Of a DNA stretch of 64,000 nt, positions 12,101-23,973 are shown piece after piece. The stretch is from the NCBI GenBank assembly GCA_963921425.1, contig OY992840.1, positions 126,501 to 190,500 on the forward strand, in the 5' to 3' direction. Origin of the DNA: Dryas octopetala (lineage: Eukaryota > Streptophyta > Magnoliopsida > Rosales > Rosaceae). The notes beneath the pieces are model-generated. The model saw only the letters and a list, made by a program, of their open reading frames with translations. It did no database searches and was not told the DNA's origin. The number at the start of each line of letters is the position of its first letter. The first letter of the stretch is position 1. A program made the position numbers and the translations under genes.

Positions 12101-13200
12101 CATATTTTTATAATTAAAACAAAACACAACCAAATTAAAAAAAAAAAACCAATGCATTAGACTTTGAAATAAGAGAAAACTTAAATGGTGTCTGGAATTA
12201 TTCTTGGGAAAGGTAGTTGGAGTAAAAACCACTGCAGAGAGACTACTAGACTGCTCTGTTGAAATCATATAACAGCCAACTGAGGTGTGTACAATAAACA
12301 AACCTTGGGTGTTGGAGTGCCATCGGAAGCAAAAGAATTGATGAAACTGCAACCCAGTGCCTTGTCGGAGTCCCAACACAGGGAAGCCTGGTCAGGTGAA
12401 GTCCTATCCAACTCTACAATCTGTGTCAAAAGATACAAAAGAAGGTATCAATATTGCTCTAGAGGCCAAGATCAACCATCAATGTCTACTCTTTTCTTTC
12501 TTTCTTTTTCGCTCCCCCAATGGGCACCTTTTGGGGAAATTTAGTATTTACAAGTCTTAGATATCCTAAACATGGTATAATGCTGAATCCATTGAATTCA
12601 ATATTAAAATCAAGTATGAAATCTACTGTCACATCATTTGGGACATAATTTAAACTAAAAAGTTGGGATCATTGTTGGTATCTTCAGTATTATTACTCTT
12701 TACTATTTTATCCTGTTTGAAAGCCTCCCCTTGAACTTTAATGTCCTAGCGCTGTGAGCAGAGGCATGGTGTGATCCATGAAATTATGTCCTAAATCCAA
12801 ATTTATCAAACCAATCTAAACTGCACCCGAATTGGAACCTCTAAAACCCCAAGGACTCCCCCCCAACCCCAAAGAAGCAGGAGCATCATATCAGATAGAA
12901 ATGGGGAAGATAAAAGATATCAGTATAAGAAACACCAAATTAATAAAAATGCAAGGAAAATAGTAACTCTTACAGGGTTAAAGTAGGAGAGCAGCCTAGG
13001 TGACATGTTAACTATATTTTTGAGAAGTCCACTGTCAGGACCGCTGCAATTTAACCAAACCAAACTTTGAAATCAGCAAAGAAACAGTTGCTCAATTTAT
13101 TCATAGTTTGTGTTAAATCTTTGCAATTTTACCTTTGGGAAGTCAGGTGTGGAGGAGGAGGACAGGAGGAGGAGGAAGAGCGGCAATTCATAGCCAGCAT
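9170..13200 (-). CDS. DUF547 / MIP1 leucine-zipper protein, ten coding exons
   Basis: I could join ten exons with GT-AG introns and consistent phase: 13133-13200, 12974-13043, 12304-12420, 11746-12075, 11186-11565, 10864-10963, 10507-10560, 10329-10415, 9634-9762 and 9170-9487. They total 1653 nt, or 550 aa plus stop. The start ATG at 13200 (MLAMNCRSSSSS) follows an in-frame TAA. Residues about 86-120 form a helical zipper (KEEIVTLELEINHLERHLLS) like the MIP1-zipper N-terminal module. From about 335 the DUF547 domain runs with KREEKLAFWINIHNALVMH, AAYNIGGHCINAYVIQSSIL and EYPEPLVHFALCSGAYSDPA, then a C-terminal RYVIHEE segment. Plant DUF547 proteins were first found as MADS-box ternary-complex partners; the biochemical role is unknown. 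The length is normal for the family. The short Ser/Pro-rich N-terminus could be incomplete if further 5' exons exist. No lesion is seen, so it looks functional. Confidence 0.9.
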
Positions 13201-14633
13201 CTCTTCTGTGTCCGTCTGTTACAACACTATGAAAAGTAAGTCTCCCAATTAAGAATCTGAGAGAGAGAGAGAGAGAGATAGCTTCAGCTCTTGTATTAGA
13301 AAGGAGAAGACGAAGATGAAGAAGAAACGAACAAGTAGTCAAGAAGGTGACATTGCCAGTTACTGCACGTACCAGAACGAGAAAAGGAAAAGGAAAATCA
13401 AACCTCTACTCCTACTCTAGAGTACGAGTACAACAAAACCTTGGACCTTCCAATGGTTAAAAATTGATTAATTATTTATTAGATGGAATTAATAAGTTAC
13501 AAATTAAACAAGGGAAAGAATATTAATGAATGAAATGGATCATATATTCATATCTAATTTATTAATTATCTATCTTTTATTGTATGGGAGTGGGGACAAG
13601 AGGACAAGACAACCCACCGAGAGCCGAGAGGGGTTGAAGTTGAACTAGAAAGGGGCATTATAAAACAAGAAACAAATTATGAATCATGATTCATGAGGGA
13701 CAGCAACTATTACTGTCTCTTCGAGGAATATGATGATTACATATAATTAAATTAAGAAGGCAATAAAAGAAAGAAAACAACAAGACCGACAGTTATGATT
13801 CGTGATTAGGTGGAGGTGGAGAAAAGTAGAGAGTTATGATTGGGACTTGCGCAGAAAAGGAGCAGGTACTGTGTCGTTCTGCCAACTCCATCATAATCAT
13901 AACCATCTCCACTGCTCGCATGCTTCTCACTGCACCATAGCATTACATCACACATATCAATATTTTATAAACCATAAATAAACAAAGTATTTATGAAATG
14001 ATGCAGGTTAGCAACTACTACTAGCTTGATAATTAGGATAATCTTTACCGTACGCCATCCTCTTTCTTAAACACTTCAATTCTAACACTTACCGTCTTAT
14101 GTGTAATACAAAATGCAATTGTCAATGTGATTGCAAATTATGTATAAATGAAGCCAGAATAGATGGAGTTCTGAAAGTGATGGAAAATAAATATGCATAA
14201 TTAAAGTCAATATGGGATCTAAAGTACACTCAGCATTTTAATTTGGTGAGCAAGTACGTTAAGCAACACAGCTGTTTCTAAGATGAAAATTAAATGCACG
14301 TGGGGCCTCTTCTAATACGATGTAGATATTCAATTCTTTAGCGCAGTTGATGGCTTGATGCTCCCCCATGCCCCATGGTGTTAGGCTCTTAGCTAGAGGC
14401 GTACAAAGAACCCAACTGGATGAGCCGGGCGGACTCCACTCGTTGTTTAGATCCTAAATCGCATGGGACACGTGAAAACAATCTGCAAAGGCCCAAAAGA
14501 AAAGCACTTCAAGTCCAGCAAGAGAGGGCCCTAGGCATCTCAAAGTATTTTCCGCCCATAAAGATTCTAGAGGCCCATCAATCCAGTTTTAAGGATGACA
14601 CGTATATTGAAAATGTGAACTAGGATTAAAGAA
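13201..14633. other. Upstream region of the DUF547 gene, no gene seen
   Basis: It contains a short (GA)n tract at about 13259-13279 within the likely 5' UTR, then AT-rich unique-looking sequence. No ORF with family features, RNA gene or clear transposon end was found. The promoter of the DUF547 gene must lie here, but I cannot fix a TATA box. Confidence 0.4.
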
Positions 14634-15040
14634 AGACTTTATTATATTTTACCCACTTGAACTTTAAGCTCAATTTCAATTCACCACCTAAATAAAAAAT
14701 TGTGTCAATTTACCATCTGAATTAAAAATTTGTTACAATTTACTACCTATGGTTCATTTTGTCTAAACTTTTATTAAAAATAAGGGTGTTTTGGTCTTTT
14801 CAAGTTAGTTTTTTATTGTATCAAAACAAGTAAAATGTAAAAAAATCATCTTTTTCTAACAATAGGAATTTGAAAAAGACCAAAACACTCTTATTTTTAA
14901 CAAAAGTTTAGACAAAATAAGCCAGAGATGATACATGACAACAAATTTTTAATTCAGGTGGTAAATTGATACAATTTTTTTTAGGTGGTGAAGTGAGATT
15001 AAGCCTAAAATTCAGGTGGGTAGAATGTAAAAAAACCTTA
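14634..15040. mobile_element. Foldback MITE with long inverted repeats
   Basis: The left half (14645 onward: TTTTACCCACTTGAACTTTA) is repeated in inverse orientation up to 15040 (reverse complement: TTCTACCCACCTGAATTTTA). The arms are about 170-190 bp each, so the whole can fold into one long hairpin. There is no coding sequence. The exact ends and TSD are uncertain because both flanks are A/T runs. Confidence 0.7.
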
Positions 15041-15169
15041 AAAAAATATGATTTAACAATTAAACACAACTGAACGGTAAAATCAATTTTTTTTTTTCTG
15101 TAATCAAAATCCAATAAACAAGAACCGATAATAAAATACAAGAAATTTAATAAATAAGAACAAGAGAAA

Positions 15170-15740
15170 TAAATACCTTCTTTTGTTCCTTGATAGAACT
15201 ATGTTTGTCCATGATGACTTTGATCTTTGGATTCATTCACATTGAGCACCACAAGTGTTTCTGCCTTTAAAAAAAGTTCACAAAAGATATAATCCAAGTA
15301 AGAAGATGACGCAGCATAACACGCAAGTAAAAGAAATTAGGGAAAGCCATTGTTAACTCTAAGAAAGAATCTAGAGTCCACCAGAGAAATGAGAGAAATC
15401 TCAAGGTTTTCTAATTGAAAAATGATAATGATGAATGATACAAATAGCCAAAAAGGTTGTTTAAATACGTTCAGAACCCTAGACGTTCAAAATTTAAAAC
15501 GGAAATAAAAATGGAAATGAAGTGCAATTTAGAAAACTTATTAAGAAACACTAAATTGCTTATTTGAAGCCCTAAACGAAGGAATTTGGCCAAAATAGAC
15601 CCTCATTCATCGCCTATGGCTATGATTTGGATTTGTCTCGTCGTTCCCTTCGAATCGGTATATCATGGGCCCATTTCTGACACTGGGCCGGACTAAAACT
15701 TATTCCTTTTCTTGGCCTTCTAGCGGTCGAGTTGTTGCAT
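15170..15740 (-). mobile_element. Diverged gypsy LTR plus integrase tail fragment
   Basis: The stretch TTTGTCTCGTCGTTCCCTTCG (near 15635) and GTCGAGTTGTTGCATGAACC (near 15725) match, with divergence, the LTR start and integrase tail of the element at 58852-60105 in the same orientation. It looks like an older relative with the coding end right of the LTR on the minus strand. The outer boundary is uncertain. Confidence 0.4.
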
Positions 15741-16204
15741 GAACCGTTCTGTCATTTATTCTATATTAGAAGATAGAGAGATGATTGGATGTGATAGCAA
15801 ACAACTCAACTCTAGTTTCCCTCTGTGGTTGGTGATTTTGGTACCCCTTAAAACCAACCACGTGGCACAAATCAAAGACATGTGCCAACCAATTAGCGCA
15901 TCAAGCCAAAACATATATTTCGGCCGGTTATGCCATAGAACAATACCTCGCCAGGAAGCTTTGTGTAATCTCAACTGGGCATGCACCGCGAGCACAACCA
16001 AATAAGGTCCTCGGTTGGACACCCCCCAAACAACCAACTGTTTGTACCAGAAATACCCATGCCCTACACATGTCAGCTATCCCAAAGAAGGAAAAAAGCA
16101 TATTCTTTTTTTGAAGTACTATAGATATCAAAACCCTAAAATGAAAAAAGCCATCATCATCAACCAATACACAAACTCGCCAAAGCAATGCCAATGTTTA
16201 ATGT
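15741..16204. other. Unassigned stretch between two gypsy fragments
   Basis: It holds a CACGTG-containing segment near 15861 and short open frames on both strands, none with recognisable features. It lies between inversely oriented relatives of the same LTR element, so it may be element-derived. Confidence 0.3.
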
Positions 16205-16720
16205 CTGAAAGATTCAGTTTACTGATGCAGAACGGTTGGTGGAGAAATTTATGCAACAACTTGATCGTTGCAAATCTAAGAAATTTGAAAAATGATTTCT
16301 ACTAGTCGGAGGGTTTGGCTCTGAAAGTGGCACTATTGCATATCGTTTAAAAGGAAATCGCGAGACAAGTCAAATTCATCAATATACCATGACGTATAGG
16401 CTTTTTCGGCTTTCTGAGGTCGTTTAGAGCCTCAAAACTGCATTTTAAACTTTCCGACATTTTATTTAATTTCGTTTATATTTTATTGGGGTTTATAATT
16501 ACTTGTGGGCCTTAATTATAAGATTGTTTACTCCTTAGGGTTTCTTTAAGCGTACTTAAGCACTTTTACAATTGCTAGACGATTATTATGTTATTTTATC
16601 AAATTAATTATTGAGGTTTTCTCTCAATTTCTTGGTGGATTCCAGGGTCCTTATTCTTTTAGGTTTACGCTTGTAAGCCTTGGTCGATTGTACTACATCA
16701 TTTACTTTTGTATGTTACTT
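16205..16720 (+). mobile_element. Gypsy integrase tail plus LTR fragment
   Basis: The plus strand encodes the end of the integrase reading frame (ACTGATGCAGAACGGTTGGT, reading TDAER-VEKFMQQLDRCKSKKF). It then runs into LTR sequence (GAAAGTGGCACTATTGC ... TAAGCCTTGGTCGATTGTAC). The same tail-LTR order occurs inverted at 58852-59343. It abuts the pararetrovirus-like relic at about 16740. Confidence 0.6.
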
Positions 16721-16739
16721 CTCTCTTTGCATTTAGTTT

Positions 16740-17100
16740 TACATTTATTTAATTTTTTTGCGTTTAATGTCTATTTTCTTTTATTATCATTGTCATTGAG
16801 TACTTTTCTTGAAAGAAATGAAACCTCTACTTTAGCACTTTAAGTATATTTATGCTCTCTAATTGCTTGCCACTTACAAGGGTTAAATGGTTAGATTTGT
16901 GGTACACACCACTGTTATTTATCAACCAACCCTAGACAGTGTAATTCATCTTCTTCACTATCTGAGTTCCTATATTAGTCTTTTGATTTACGTACTAAAT
17001 AAATTAATGCTATGTACAATAAAATATGTTGTCACTTAAATCATCTAAATTAAATTATATACTGATTCTAAGTCTTCATGATCTTCTAATTGAAATTGCT
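16740..17100 (-). pseudogene. Pararetrovirus-like relic, acidic region after the zinc knuckle
   Basis: On the minus strand the frame entering from 22114, right of the CACTA element, continues here after the element and one GCT copy are removed. It encodes an acidic Glu/Asp/Ser-rich segment, as expected just after the coat-protein zinc knuckle of Caulimoviridae, and is broken by stops. The assignment rests on order and composition, not on a database match. Confidence 0.4.
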
Positions 17101-17119
17101 CACTACTACAAAATAGCAA

Positions 17120-17850
17120 TCAGACAACGGATTTTCACCGTTGTCTAAGTTTATAATTTACCGTCGTCTAATCGAGTGTTGTCTATTCATACCCCCAATA
17201 GACAACGGATAAAATCCGTTGTCCTGGTGCACCTACAAAACGGTTATAGATGTACCACCGTTGTATATACAACCTTTAAAATCAATGATTTGGAAGATAC
17301 CGTTGTTGAGTGCCAATTTAAACATCGGTTTATATTTAAAAACCGATGTGTATATATATGTTAAACAACGGTTATGTTAAGTAAAGAATTGGTTTTACAA
17401 CTATTTTAGGTAGAAACACGAGGTGAAATAGCCATTAAAACAACGGTTTATTGTTAATAACCGTTGTGTAGGCTATTGAAAATAGGTATACTGCCATGTC
17501 TATAGGTCTTTCATACTACGTTGTTTACATGAAACCGTTGTATGAATGCATTAAAAACATCAGGTTTTAACCATATAACCATTGTATATACTTATTTGGT
17601 ACATCGGTTTTGAGTTAGAAACTGTTGTATGAAGGCATTTAGCACAATGGCTTTTTAAGGTTTGTATGGTATGCTTATGGATTAGACAATGGTTTCTGAT
17701 ATTGAACAATTGTAAGTTAAGGGTATAGACCACGCTTTTGATCGAAAAACTGTTGTATAATGTGCCTGTTTACATCTGTTTTAAGAAGCTCCCAATTGTC
17801 TTTGACCACAATGCAATTATAAACAAAAATGCACAATCTGATGAGATAGA
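17120..17850. repeat. Subterminal repeat array of CACTA element 1
   Basis: Many short direct and inverted copies of ACAACGG / ACCGTTGT, at roughly 30-60 bp spacing, occur inside the left TIR. Such arrays are the usual TNPA-type binding regions of CACTA elements. A matching array sits at the right side of CACTA 2 (60480-61150), which shows that the two elements are inverted relative to each other. Confidence 0.8.
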
Positions 17851-18434
17851 CTGTTTTGGTACAACCATTGTTCCAAATTGATTCCCATCATAATTAACAT
17901 TCCTAATAAATTATACATTTACAAAATACCATTCACAATAATAAAGAATTGGAATTTATAAAATACCAAATAATATAAGATATTTCAAGATAGTAATTGT
18001 ATATATGCCTTAACCCAATTCCATTTACAAAACCAACCATGCCATACACAAAAACCCTCCATATATGCCTTTCCAAAATATCAAGCATCAATCTAATCTA
18101 CCAAATTGCTGCCATATATCAAAAGTATTATCCAGCAAAGCTAGCCTATCAATCATTAATATCCCCAAGCTAATCTAACAAAGTAATCAATCATATATAT
18201 ACTCCAAGCTAGTCTAACTAAACACATGGCCTACAAAATCAAGTCAAAAAGGTGTCATATATGCAATAATCCAACATTAGTCTACATATACTACCCCACA
18301 AAGTTTGCCCATTTAGCCCGGACTTCATTGATATCTAGCTTCTTGGGTATAAGTGTTGTCCTTCCTCCGCTCCCACTGAAACAAGGCAGAAATGGAGTAC
18401 TAATTAAAAATAAAATTCAACCCAAAATGCAAAC

Positions 18435-19019
18435 CTTCACAGCAGCAATATTCCTTGATGATAATTTAGCAGGTCGTTCTTTTGCTACTCTGACCACACC
18501 ATCCAGGCTGCTTATAAACTTCTCGACATCATAAATCTCTTCGAAATTCCTGAAATTTCAGTTAAATTAGTTGCCTGCCAAAACCTTTATGTAGATCCAA
18601 CCAAGAGAAGGTCATCAGTCTACCTTTTTTCACAAGAAATTAGTCTACCTTCATTGATCCACCACATTTCCCTTCCCCACCCACCCAAAATAAGCAAAAT
18701 AAACATAATTTTACCCCAGAAAAAAAAAAAAAAAAAAGACCCGAAGATGAAGATTCTTTTCCATGGATCAAAAGAATAATAAAAATGTTCACCATATTGT
18801 TCATCCAAGCAGTTCGCATATACCAGTACATTTTTTATTGTGACGAACGGGCAACAACTAACACAAGCACAATGACAACAGAAACACTGGAAAGAGTATT
18901 ACTAGTTCCGAAACTAGAAGTAATGATGGGAAAGCATGTTTTCAGTAGACCATTAGCTGACTAACCTCTCATCCCCTGGTTTGCTCCCTCTAATGTCAGG
19001 AAGTACAAGAGTTGCTCCC
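18435..19019 (-). pseudogene. Captured O-fucosyltransferase-like gene fragment (two exons)
   Basis: Exon 18966-19019 reads GATLVLPDIRGSKPGDER, and exon 18435-18549 reads NFEEIYDVEKFISSLDGVVR followed by VAKERPAKLSSRNIAAVK. The two join in phase across a GT-AG intron. The pattern matches plant GDP-fucose O-fucosyltransferase (DUF246-type) proteins around the LPDIRGS...DIYDV region. Only about 55 residues are present, without the rest of the catalytic domain, so this is a transduplicated fragment inside CACTA element 1. The splice sites are intact, so it could be part of a chimeric transcript. Confidence 0.65.
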
Positions 19020-19495
19020 CTGGACAAAAAAGGACCGTTCAGAACTTTTAATTCAAGAACATTTCTTGGAACATGAAATTGCTATTTCCTGGCTCTCAAG
19101 TACTTTATTGATCAATTAGCATCAAAACTATATTTTTCCTTATGTGTTTTCCTTTATTGGCAAAGCATATCATCCTATTTCAATAATTATTGTCCAAGTA
19201 TATGAAAATTTTCCTGACTCATTTTTCCTACTGGATACACCTGCCCACAGTTTCAATAAAATGAACAAAGCTTGAAATCTATAAATCGATGAATCCTCAA
19301 AAATCTGAACCAAAGCAGAAGTGATCATTATTGACAGCATACCTTAAGATCAACCAAAAAATTGGAAAGTAAATCAAGAACTCATATAAACAGATGCAAG
19401 TAGAAACAATATAAAATTTAAGGACTCAAAAGTTACATAATCAAGTTCCAAGAATTTAAAATCAAGCATATTGACACTTGGACAGAAAGACTTAC

Positions 19496-19895
19496 GGGCG
19501 TATGACATATTTTGGTTTCCCTTCAACATCTTGTCCTATTGGAGCCCTAGAGTTAGAAGAACACATCAGAAAAATTAATTTCAGTAATACACTTCCTATA
19601 AATTGGAACTTCATGACAAAGCAGAGTTACTTATAAACAGCAAAGTATACCTCGTAATGATGCATGAAGCAACATCTAAACCCAACTTGGCAGTAGGATC
19701 AAACGTAAATCTGCCAATTTTGGGAGAAAACTACAAGAAATCTGTTACTAGGAATATAAAAATCTAATTGCATGTGTATAACATAGTCATTAATGGTTGG
19801 GATTTCATATGACCAGATTGAGTTGGTTATAGAAATTGCAACTTAATTTTTAACCCACCCCCCATTTCACCTCATGAGTGAGTAAGCAAACGAAT

Positions 19896-19958
<63 letters not shown>

Positions 19959-20046
19959 TAGGAGCTATACCTGAATAATTGAGTATTGTGGCTAACCCTT
20001 GAAGTGTCTTGCAACTTAAATTCAATCCACTTATTGGGATTAAGTG
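19496..20046 (-). pseudogene. Captured NADH-cytochrome b5 reductase fragment (three exons)
   Basis: Three exons on the minus strand, each with good splice borders: 19971-20046 (LNPNKWIEFKLQDTSRVSHN, then TQLFR), 19651-19710 (FTFDPTAKLGLDVASCIITR) and 19496-19546 (APIGQDVEGKPKYVIRP). In that order they spell the start of the FAD-binding domain of plant NADH-cytochrome b5 reductase, including the R-P of the flavin-binding RPYTP motif where it stops. The NADH-binding half is missing. It sits between the ARF-GAP and O-fucosyltransferase pieces of the CACTA element, in the same orientation. No internal stop is seen within these exons. Confidence 0.75.
19898..19956. repeat. (GA)n microsatellite
   Basis: About 29 GA units lie in an intron of the captured reductase fragment, next to its splice donor at 19970. 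Confidence 0.95.
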
Positions 20047-20301
20047 CTGAAAACACATTAAAGTATCTATTTAAAAGTATCTATTTAGCATGAGCAACAT
20101 AAGGGTGAAAATTTTGATATATGACAATCCAAGATTAAGCTTCATATAATAAGTTGATAATACTTTAAAATAAAACTAAGTTAATTACCAATATAAACAA
20201 AATCCTTTTAGCTAAATATTTAGTCTTAAAAAAGTCCAACCAACTTTCATATTGTAATGCTCAACTTCTGTGTGTGTGGGGAGAGAGAGAGAGAGAGACT
20301 C

Positions 20302-20523
20302 ACCAACTTTTGGATCAGTCAGTTCTTTGATTTCATGTAGATAAACCTGTGAAAAAATAAGAGTACTTAGTTCTCAATACAGAAGAACAACACATTTACT
20401 GAAATGATAATTGCAATAATCATTCATAAGTGACTAAATTTTACTGATATTATATTGGAAGTTACCTGAAATAGAGTGAGAGTGTTGAGAACAAAACATG
20501 CATAATCATTAGCATATAGCAGC
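20302..20523 (-). pseudogene. Two exon-like pieces of unidentified origin in CACTA 1
   Basis: Minus-strand stretches with splice-like borders read LLYANDYACFVLNTLTLFQ (about 20466-20523) and VYLHEIKELTDPKV (about 20302-20349). They lie between the ARF-GAP exon and the reductase exons. I do not recognise the source gene. They may be captured exons or cryptic sequence. Confidence 0.35.
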
Positions 20524-20669
20524 TACAAGAAATCAAAAAGATAAATTAAGATAAAATAATTGAATAAATACAATGGTTTTAGCTAATTTATTAGGACTAT
20601 CGAAATCAATGAAAAACTGAATTGATATAAAGAACATGAAGTATCCAATTTGATATATAAAGTATCTAC

Positions 20670-20822
20670 CTGTATAACTCAGCAGCTCTTGATGTATACT
20701 TAGCCTCAATTTTGCCTCCATCAGCCCATCCATGCTGCTTAAATAAAAGCTGTGCGCGGTTGTTTCCCCCAAAGCTCATCGTTCTCAGCTGCTCAAATGT
20801 CCATGAGTCAAAATTTGTAGAT
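20670..20822 (-). pseudogene. Captured ARF-GAP (AGD-type) exon
   Basis: The exon is bordered by an AG acceptor at 20823 and a GT donor at 20669. It reads [20 protein letters not shown], then [20 protein letters not shown] and [11 protein letters not shown]. This is the C-terminal part of the ARF GTPase-activating domain, as in plant AGD8/9/10-type proteins. The zinc finger (CX2CX16CX2C) that should precede it is absent. A single uninterrupted exon in a CACTA element indicates transduplication of a host gene fragment. Confidence 0.8.
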
Positions 20823-21219
20823 CTATATCCATAATAACACATAACCGTAAGCTATGTGTTTGAGTAGGTAATGTCTATTACAGATGAGGTTTTGAATACA
20901 ACTTTGAAAAATGATTCACAGAATTTCTATAATAATACAATAAAAGCATTTAGCAGTAGTGTGATTTCTTAATAGCACTGATACCGTTAGTTCCAACATA
21001 AACGAATAAATTTAAACCTCAACCATAACCTTCAGATTTTCAAATAATGAGAAAGAAATTGAAAAAAAAAATTAAAAAAACATCAAATGAGAATGAAATC
21101 TATAAAAGCCCTAAATTCAGAAAAAGTCAAAAATCTAGTATTGCTTTATAAACCTTAAATCATCAACAAATTTGTAAACCCTAGTTCAGCTTATGAAAAA
21201 AGCACAGACGCACCTTAGG

Positions 21220-21900
21220 CAGTTACCCACAATGTTCAGAGAGGACAATACTGATGGGTCCTTTGCAATGGGAATGAAAGGACCACAATGGGTGAGAGCG
21301 TAACACAAAGGCTCTGCAACTCACGCAAAGCTTTGAAAGGACGGTGATTTTTCCTAATCTCTTGAGGGAGGAGGTGGAGTTCGATTTGGGCATTTTAATT
21401 TTAAGAGTGTAGGAGGCTTTGAGAGAGACAGAGAGAGCACAGATCGAGAGGGTTTGTGAGAAAGAGAGAGCACCAGAGAAGGAGATAGACCAGCAGAGAG
21501 GGTTTGAGAGCAAGAGAGAATGAGAGAGAGCAGATCGAGGGATCGAGAGGGTGTGAGAGCTTTTTTTTTTTTTGCCCAGAGAGTTTGAGAGCTTTTATCA
21601 TGAAAAACCCAAAGAGTGCGTACATGGTGGTGAAAGGGCGACACAATGGTGGTGAAAGGGCGACACAATGGTGGTGAGGGAGTGAGGGACGGTGATGGGT
21701 GATGGCCATAATCAGAAGAGAGAAAGAGAAAGAGTGAGCAAAGTGAGAGTGCGGGAGGTCTGGGTTTTGGGAAGAAGCAAGTCTGGGTTTGAGGGCACGA
21801 GGAGGAGGAGGTCTGTGTTCTGTTTGAGGGGTTAAAGGCGCGATGGTTTTTTTCATTAACGCGGGCGTGTATTTTGTCAAATACAAAGACCCGCAAATTT
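21220..21900 (-). other. CT-rich leader at the transcriptional end of CACTA 1
   Basis: GA-rich on the plus strand and CT-rich on the minus. Its outer part (near 21840-21900, plus GCGGGTCTTTGTATTTGACA region in inverse order) matches 56325-56385 of CACTA 2. It probably acts as promoter and 5' UTR for the captured exons. The long open frames here are low-complexity and not credible proteins. Confidence 0.45.
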
Positions 21901-23443
21901 TTTTATTTTTCTGTAACTTGTCCAACACAACAGTTTTACTTAAAACTATTGTGTTTAATAATTTAAGAAAATTCATCCGACCAAATAGCATTGGATATGA
22001 TACCTTCATATAACAGTTTATTAAAATCCGTTGTGTGTTAAATTAAGATAACGGACAAAATAAGAACCGTTGTCTATTGACTGTTGTCTATTTATACAAT
22101 TGTAGTAGTGGCTCTCTATTAGTTGTATTTTTTCTCTAGATGTTTTTCCTAGTTTGGGGGCATTTAGGTTTAATATTTCCTACTTCTCCCCCTAAGTAAC
22201 ATTTGCTTTTCTTGTTATCTTTATACCTATATTTCCTTATCCATGGTTTATTATGATTTTTTTCTAAATTTCTTAGGGATATATTTACGTTTTCTAAATG
22301 TTCTAGAATGTCTAATGCTAAATGTATCTTTATTTTTTCTATAATGTTTTGTATAAGACTTTTTTTTTAAGGTTTTTTATATGCCCTTACATGCTTATCT
22401 TTTCTGTGACAACGATATTACTTTGATAAATCTATATTTTTATAACTCATATAAAATTGCTTTCTTATTGTCTTTCAGCTTTTATTTGACTAAATATATT
22501 ATGCTCTTAGTATATCATGCATATACATGTTGTACTTTAGGTCCTATTGTTGTTTCTGTTTTCCAAGGGTGTTTCTGCCATTCTGACCATATTTTCTCTC
22601 CTATTGGTCATTTTATTTGTGTTATATATGTATCTAATACATTTACATCTGTTGTTCTCCATGTTTTACCTAAATATCAAAAGAGTCTCTAGTATAATTT
22701 CCTATATACTGTAAATCACAAATTTGTAATTGTTCTAAATTTAAGTGCTCTAATTTGTTCTTGCTCACTTACGTACTCTATTTAACCTATTACTTTTTAT
22801 CAATTTTGTAATTGTTCCTATATTAAAATCTTGTTTTTCTTGCAAATGCATATTAGGATCTTGTACTTTCATTGTTTGAAAAATAATCAAAAACCATTCC
22901 TTCTAATGTATGCTAAACAATCTAACATATTTTGCTTAGTACTAAAATATAAGATTATTGTTGCATGTACACATCTTTTTTCCCATTATTCTATTGCTTT
23001 TCCCAATCTTGAGGATCTAAATTATCTAAGTTTAATATATTAATTTCTTGCTAGGTTTACATGCATGTTCTAAACTGGATATGTCATTCTATTTCTTTTT
23101 GGCTTTGTATCTATATCTACATATATAATTTTGAAATCTATTTTCACTCTGCTCCTTGTATTGCTCTTATGTTCTCTTAAGTTTTTGCTTATCTATCATT
23201 GCTGGATCTATATTTGCTTCTGCATCTCTCATTTCCTGATCTATAGTTGATGATGCTAATCCTTTTAATGCATTGCATTGTTTTATCATATTTTTGTATT
23301 CTTGTTGTCCTAACAGCTTTTCTAATCCAAAATCTTAAACAAATTGCTTAATTAATTTCATCTTCTGTTTTATCATACAATCTTAATTCAAATATATGTG
23401 CCATATTAATCTAAACACTCTTCACTAGTTAAGGTATCATGTC

Positions 23444-23746
23444 CAGGCACGGATCCAAGGGTGGCTAGGACAGGCTATTAGCCCATCCAATTTTTTTTTT
23501 TTTCTTCATATAGGACTATGTTAAGCCCCTCCAATAATAACCCATACAGCCCTTACCCTTAGTCTAATACCCCAAATTCATTATATATGTTTGTGTGATT
23601 GTGTAGTATTAACATGTTCTCTAAAAATTTGGGAAATATCATTAAAACAAAGGAGATTCTATCGAAATTTTTAGAAATTATTTCCACTAAGGAAAATTAG
23701 CTTCAAGTTTAGCCTACCCAAGAATAAAATCCTAGATCCGTGCTTG
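23444..23746. mobile_element. hAT MITE (303 bp)
   Basis: The ends are inverted: CAGGCACGGATCC on the left and, reverse complemented, CAAGCACGGATCT on the right. A perfect 8 bp duplication ATCATGTC flanks it at 23436-23443 and 23747-23754. The 8 bp TSD and CA-starting TIR are typical of hAT. There is no coding capacity. Confidence 0.85.
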
Positions 23747-23971
23747 ATCATGTCTGCGATAAGTGCATCTAAAATTTCATCATAATGATTTTCTAGTCTA
23801 TGTCATCTATTGCCATATGTATCTAGTCTACTTCATTTTCTAAGTCATTAGGTTCTTCTAATTGTTTATAATTAGAAATTTGATACATGCATCTCCTGAA
23901 TAATTTTCAAATGTTTGTGCTTTATCTTGATTTCTACCTCCTGCTTTCTTTAAATTAGGTAGTGACCTTTC

Positions 23972-23973
<2 letters not shown>

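Larger units (their letters stand above)
17101..22110 (-). mobile_element. CACTA (En/Spm) element 1 carrying host gene fragments (Pack-CACTA)
   Basis: It begins CACTACTACAAAATAGC and ends CAATTGTAGTAGTG, with the 3 bp duplication GCT at 17098-17100 and 22111-22113; these are canonical CACTA ends. Subterminal arrays of ACAACGG/CCGTTGT-type motifs fill about 17120-17850 and, more briefly, 21930-22090. No transposase (TNPD/TNP2) is recognisable in its 5010 bp. Instead, spliced exon-like fragments of at least three host genes lie on the minus strand, starting from the right end next to a CT-rich leader (21220-21900). It is inserted in pararetrovirus-like sequence. Confidence 0.93.

Noticed and set aside
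21354-22009. Open frames of 180-202 codons on the minus strand at the right end of CACTA 1
   Set aside because: Ser/Pro/Leu-rich low-complexity translation of a CT-rich leader, with no family features; treated as untranslated leader.
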